This document shows, in pieces, positions 59,113 to 64,000 of a stretch of 64,000 nt of DNA. The notes under the pieces were generated by a model. The model saw nothing but the letters and a program-made list of their open reading frames with translations, had not been told where the DNA came from and did no database searches. Source of the stretch: Galdieria partita. Lineage: Eukaryota; Rhodophyta; Bangiophyceae; Galdieriales; Galdieriaceae. The first letter of the stretch is position 1; each line of letters begins with the position of its first letter. The translations under genes and the position numbers were made by a program. The stretch is from assembly GCA_025991245.1 (NCBI GenBank), contig BQMJ01000048.1, positions 124,001 through 188,000 on the forward strand, read 5' to 3'.

Positions 59113-61400
59113 CTATTCATGCAGTTCAAGAAAAAAGCTCGTGAGCAATAGCAAAAAAGCAACTTTCTGCCAGCTTTCAGAATTCTCTTTGTGTGAATTC
59201 ATGCACTGTCGCCAATGAATACCTTTGGAATCCAATAGACGAAAATCTACAATCCTTCCAGAATCATCTTCTTCTAACGTAATAGTAAATTCCTGTTTCA
59301 AAAAGAAGCAAAATATGCTTAGTAATTGACAATTGCCTGTTGCTTCTCTCTGTATCAACTTATCGCGACTGATCGTCTTACTACTTCTTTGCAAACAATT
59401 GGAACGCTTTGTTCATTTTTGCTCACTCTTTGTACTATTAGTTCATGAACTAGCCTATTCTGAGAAACTGAATAAAACTTTCTTGAAAGAAGGTGGTAAA
59501 AAGGAGTTTTCAATAGTAGCAGAGTCACGATTATGGTTGTAAATGAAGATATAGATACTTGAAAAAAGTATATATGCCATTGAGAATTTACTATACCCAC
59601 AAAAATATAGTCAAATCGAGGATCTCGTTCTTCCGGTATATCCAACAGGAATGAGTAAACTTTTTCATTGGAGGATCAAATTCATCTCTAATCAACCGAA
59701 CCCAACTTTTACAAGATAAACTCAAGTTCCTATAAGGTTTGCTATCGGAACGGATAGTCACTTTTTCCACATTACTGACAAACCATAGAAAGAATCATTC
59801 TTCAAAAGTTTGACCCTTTATTCTCTATCCATTTCGATAACGTTCAGCAAGTTCAGCCAAGTACTTCTCAGAAGCATATCTTTCACGGAAAGAGGATAAC
59901 AAGATGTCGCGTGCAACACTATTATAAAAGCGCAAGTAGATGCGATCCACTACAACTAATAAACCTCGACTAATATATGCCCCGTCTGCAATCGTAATGT
60001 TGGGTTTAGTTCTATCCATGAATAGCTTATAAAGCATCGAATCAAAATTTCTCTTTTCTCTTTCAGAGCTAAGTCCATCGAGATAGTCATTATGCCTTCT
60101 CATCATTTCACAATACACTTTTGCGGTGAATTCAACCCTCAAATCTTCAAAACTAGCATCAGGATGATCGTTGGCCAGAGCTACCATTTTAGCTATCATT
60201 ATAGGCACCAACCCAGTAAGTTCGACCACTTCATCTGAATGTTGACGAAGAATAGAGGGATAATCAGGTAAATCTTCCCACAAGTCAAACTCTTTGAAAC
60301 CTAGCGGCTCCAAATAGTGTTTGACATCTCCATAACCACTACGCAAATTATCTTCAAATTGATGATGCTGTGAACCTGCAAGAAGAACTCCACAATAAGG
60401 CTATTCAAGTAAATAAAAAAGTCATCATAAAACAAGAGAGAACCATGACTTACTGTTTTCATTACTTCAAACTCAGTGTAAAACTGGAAAAAATCCGGCC
60501 ATCTATTTATGTTACTACCAAACTCGCTCCACAACGCATTATGTTCATCTACAATCAACAAATTGCGTGGTGCAAGCAGCATCATAATATCTCGAATATC
60601 TGAAGCCAGAGATATATTTTTCACTTTCATAGCAAAATAAATGACATCTTTAAGGGGGGCACCATTCAAAGAACGATACCAAGATGACTCGAAACTTGGC
60701 ATTTCTTCTAAAATGTCTGCATTCATAAAAAGCAACATTTTCAAGTAACGGGAAACCATTTGAGAGATGTTGCTACAGTTCTTCAACCACGCCTCTGCGT
60801 TTCCAATATACTGCAGGGGAATCCTGCAATGCCTTGAAAACACAGCCGCCATATAGAGCTCTACGCTCTTTCCTAGACCACTAGCTGCAGAAACTATGAT
60901 CTGCTGGCGTGGAGGACTGCAACCTTTTGCATCAAGACTTTCAATGTGTCTATTCCACCTCTTGATAAACTCTCGTCTCAGAAAGATTCTCGAAATATTA
61001 CCAGGACTTGGCTGAACTGGAAAATCTTCGGGAAACTTCTTGGGAGCAAGCAACGGTGCAACGTCTTCAAAAGTTTCTTCTCCAACTTTGAAAACTTTAC
61101 CTCCTACTTGTATTTTTTCTCCAAGAACTGACGCAACAGTTTTGAACAAACACTCTTGTTGAAGATAAGGCAAGTTTGTCAACCATACGTTGCTAAACTT
61201 TTCGTCAATTTTAACATCGTCTTGTACAAATATCTCTCTAAAGTCAACATATCTTTCACTGTCCCTGTCACGACCATTTATGATTGAGGCAAGAATAACT
61301 CTTCGACGACCAAAATTAGAACGCTTCTTGTCAAAACAAGACAACGCCTTTGTAAAGCTTCTATTCCATAAATGACACTCTTTGGTTCTACAAAACACCA
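59113..61400 (-). pseudogene. Degraded type B' ATPase copy
   Basis: Close relative of the intact type B gene, recognisable from the leader region to the C-terminal box. It keeps SAASGLGKSVELYMAAVFSR, RNLLIVDEHNALW and DLPDYPSILRQHSDEVVELT almost unchanged. It has several breaks, mostly in the C-terminal third and near the start. It may still give a shortened product but is not a whole gene. Less decayed than the A relic at 44-46 kb. Confidence 0.82.
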
Positions 61401-63220
61401 TAGCTTTGAATGGATACTAAACATTGGCTCGGGAAAGACATGTAGAATGAAACGAAAAAGCAAAGCAACCAACAAGCATTGCAACCATCCAACGTTATCT
61501 CACAATCTCGAAGCCCGATGGATGGACGATTGCTCTAAAGCCAATCAATAATGATATAGTCATTGTCTACTGAACTGTTGTTTGTAAACAAAGACCCTAC
61601 AAGTTTCACAAAGTTTAAACTAAGTATGTTTGATTAGAAAAATTGTCTTTCAACGAACAAGTGAAAGCTACAATTTGAGTAATTTTATTTCCCACTATTG
61701 ATGGTGTTTGACTTGCTGTTTCAAAGAGAAATATTGTACTGCCTTCTCTTAGTTACCATGTTTAGAATGTTGTAAAGTTTGCAAAAGCACGTTGTTACTT
61801 ATTCAATTTTTATGTCTTGATAATAACTATATACAGCATTCTAGGAGTATCCTTGACAGTTGTTCATTGTTTACGAAAATTGCCAAAGTGCATCGTATGC
61901 TAAGATAGAAACGACTCCCTTGCATATAGTCGATAAGCATTTCTAACACAAACTTTGAATCTTTCTGATGAAAAATATGCTTTCAACTTACCCAGAATTG
62001 GTTTGTCTGATACTCTCATACAATTTATCGTCTCAATAAGAGTCGTTTACAATGTATTTGTCTGGTTTATTTTCAGATGATTGCTTTGTTTTCCAAAAAA
62101 TGTTGACGCGCTATATATATGGCAAGTTTTGACTATTTACCAAAAGGGATTTTCATTTAAAGTCTTTTTCCGTCAGGCTCAATTTGTTTTGCTTTCTTAA
62201 GTGACAATAAGTAAAAATACTGCTCTTCAAGACATCCATAGAATGAATTCATTTGAACTAAACACCAATTTGCAAGTCATTGAAGAGAAACTGTTTCTTC
62301 TCAGACAACATTCACAATATATACAAGAGTTTTGAAACAACAGTAGGTCAACAAACTATAAAACAACCAAGGTCGAGTTGTACGAAATGTCATTCTGTAA
62401 AAGCAAAGGACCTAACATATTTCCAAGAAATTGTTTGAATAACAATTTGAAGACTTTAAAGGTAAAATGTCAAACGTTGTTATGATTACGAGTTAGTCTT
62501 GGGTAGCTTATAATAAATGATTGATTGAGTGCTAAAACATCCATTGATTCATTTTTAAATGACTATCAAGTTGCGCATATCACTTTGTCCGGATTCATGA
62601 TCAACCGGTATCTATGATTCCATCACAACTTTGCATAATTTTCTCTAAAAAGGCGTGCGTATCTTTCTTCTTGAAAAATACGATCAATATTTTCTTGGAG
62701 CATTCATTCAATCCAATTACGTGCGTAGCTTGATAGAATACTTTCAATTCCTTCTTGGAATAAATTACATCTTACCTTCCACATTTTCTTCTCGGATTTT
62801 TGAGTCAAATAAAACGAAACTATAAGTTGACAGCTCCAGAATGTCCAACTAGTCCCCTTTGATGGTTACACCAGTTGGACATCATTCAAACAGCGTTGTC
62901 AATTGCAAAGATATGAATGATCAAACTCAATATGGTCTCTGACAATGTATTTGCAAGTAGCATAAAGATAACAATATTCTAAGCTATGTTCTCGTGGTAA
63001 GAAAAGTAAACAGTTAATATTTTTCTTATACATACATTTTTTGATTGAAAGAATGTGTGAAAAAGAATGACGAGTGATTTAGGTGATTAGATGACTTTTG
63101 ACGCTGTTCTATGACAATCATGACACATTTTAGAATACCACTAGTACATTTCAAACATATTTAATTCACATGTTCCAGAGATAATTATCGAATGAACAAT
63201 TGAATATACGAATTCAAACT
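61401..63220. other. B'-C' intergenic region
   Basis: Counterpart of 49,407-51,230, retaining most of its noncoding sequence, including block R. No gene recognised. That noncoding DNA has been kept nearly as well as the coding DNA points to a fairly recent copying event. Confidence 0.6.
62463..62857. repeat. Noncoding block R, copy 3
   Basis: Third copy of the block. It is the duplicate of copy 1 by position, but differs from both others by small losses in its middle (it lacks the short segment with the ATG present in copies 1 and 2). Confidence 0.83.
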
Positions 63221-64000
63221 CTATTGCCAACTTAAGAAACTGTGACGAATTCTTCGAAGTAAGTCGGGTCCAAAATCCCCAAAAAGGGGACGATCAGAAG
63301 AGAATGCTCTTTCAAGTCCATTCAATATTTCTTTGTCAATGAGCATTTCTACATCTCTTTCACAAAGAATAACAAGTTCACAATTGGAAGGAATCGTAAA
63401 AGATTCACTTTCAATAGACATTCCACTACTGTAACAACGACTTTGATCACCCAACTCACGTGAAACATCGAATGCCAATTTTGTACTAACTACAATAAGC
63501 ATACAATGATTCTTATCAGGTGCGTTGGATAAAACTTGATTAGAAACAGGAACGAGAAATTTTTCTCCTTCTTCAATAATATCTGACCAGCCAAATCGTT
63601 CAGAATTCCAACGACCTTTGCAAGCAACTCCCACAATAAGAACTTTAGAGTCAACGGGAGATTGCAATTTGAATATAATATCAGGACTATGCGAAGTGGT
63701 GTCTATTGGAATATAGACTTTGTCAAAATAAAGTGCTTCTTGAATAATCTTGTTCCATTCATTACTTTCATAAGTTTTCCGTTTCTTGTTTGATTCACTC
63801 TTTGATTCAGAAACACCAACAGATCTCATGTAATCAAGAGGTAAAGGTTCCCTGATAGGAAGTTTCATCTCTTTAAATACGGCGGATAACTGACACAACA
63901 ACTCCCTAAACTCATTTCGTACTTTGGACGAAAGCATCAAAATAAGTCGGATAGCAACAATTCCTTCAAATACTCGACACTTTGAAGAAAAGAAACAATC
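63221..64000 (-). CDS. Type C' ATPase-nuclease-like protein, partial
   Basis: Second type C gene, entering from beyond the right window edge, so only the C-terminal 260 or so residues are seen. The reading frame is open throughout. It has the same basic run and the nuclease-like signature as type C (YFDKVYIPIDTTSHSPDIIF, VLIVGVACKGRW), with changes that are mostly conservative. The end differs slightly: one residue is lost in AFSSDRPLF compared with AFSSTDRPF. The retained frame and conservative changes suggest a functional gene under selection, unlike its neighbour B'. The ATPase half lies outside the window. Confidence 0.82.
   Translation of the reverse strand, partial: DCFFSSKCRVFEGIVAIRLILMLSSKVRNEFRELLCQLSAVFKEMKLPIREPLPLDYMRSVGVSESKSESNKKRKTYESNEWNKIIQEALYFDKVYIPIDTTSHSPDIIFKLQSPVDSKVLIVGVACKGRWNSERFGWSDIIEEGEKFLVPVSNQVLSNAPDKNHCMLIVVSTKLAFDVSRELGDQSRCYSSGMSIESESFTIPSNCELVILCERDVEMLIDKEILNGLERAFSSDRPLFGDFGPDLLRRIRHSFLSWQ

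Larger units (their letters stand above)
59110..64000. repeat. Duplicated B-C segment, right copy (cut by window end)
   Basis: Aligns with 46,980-52,013 through degraded type B', the B'-C' intergenic DNA and the first part of type C' as far as the window end. The C' part is nearly identical to C, while B' has diverged much more, so the two halves of the segment differ in age or in constraint. Confidence 0.9.

Noticed and set aside
41500-64000. LTR element, LINE or other transposon as the cause of the array
   Set aside because: No reverse transcriptase, integrase, transposase motif or paired terminal repeats were seen; the repeats are explained by segmental duplication.

Overview
The window reads as nuclear DNA of a unicellular red alga of the Galdieria type (Cyanidiophyceae). 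The genes are eukaryotic, AT-rich and densely packed, with many GT-AG introns of only about 45-60 bases. Neighbouring genes are often 10-40 bases apart. The content also fits: a plant-type APS reductase, a KDPG aldolase with a transit-like leader, an RWP-RK factor, an SP-family sugar transporter, mitochondrial carriers and UFSP2. The species call is an inference; no rRNA or organelle marker is present. I found no tRNA, rRNA, CRISPR array, LTR element or reverse transcriptase.

Positions 1-40,100 are a gene-rich core. In order: mitoferrin-like carrier, DHRS12-like SDR, an unrecognised gene, Yippee-like protein, KDPG aldolase, TAF1B/Rrn7-like Pol I factor, RNB exoribonuclease, RWP-RK factor, WrbA-type quinone reductase, RPB12, sugar transporter, UFSP2, an SDR oxidoreductase, a secreted Tyr-rich repeat protein, a SerB-like protein with altered catalytic motifs, a lipid-methylation cluster, a Sen1-like helicase, a tyrosine phosphatase, a YHM2-type citrate/oxoglutarate carrier, APS reductase fused to glutaredoxin, CTF18 and a mitochondrial-type uL1. 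The lipid cluster (25.3-30.4 kb) holds a CFA-like N-methyltransferase, an FAD oxidase-CFA synthase fusion and a DUF1365 protein. These parts often lie together in bacteria, so the grouping is notable in a nucleus.

Positions 41.5-64 kb are different. Intergenic gaps are long and all recognisable array genes lie on the minus strand. Three related but distinct kinds of large P-loop ATPase, here called A, B and C, recur in the order B relic, A relic, B, C, A', B' (degraded), C' (cut by the window end). Each intact type joins an ATPase region (Walker A, Walker B, a TGGVP-like motif) to a C-terminal stretch resembling a restriction-endonuclease fold. A' also ends in a SAM-like domain. This architecture matches the Crinkler/RHS class of eukaryotic NTPase-nuclease proteins. 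Galdieria is also reported to carry a large expanded family of archaeal-type (STAND) ATPases, and these genes may belong there. The B-C segment is duplicated about 12 kb apart, including its intergenic DNA, and a roughly 0.4 kb noncoding block occurs three times between the genes. A degraded-looking sterol-desaturase-family gene sits between the core and the array. The array is the best candidate here for a poorly described system.
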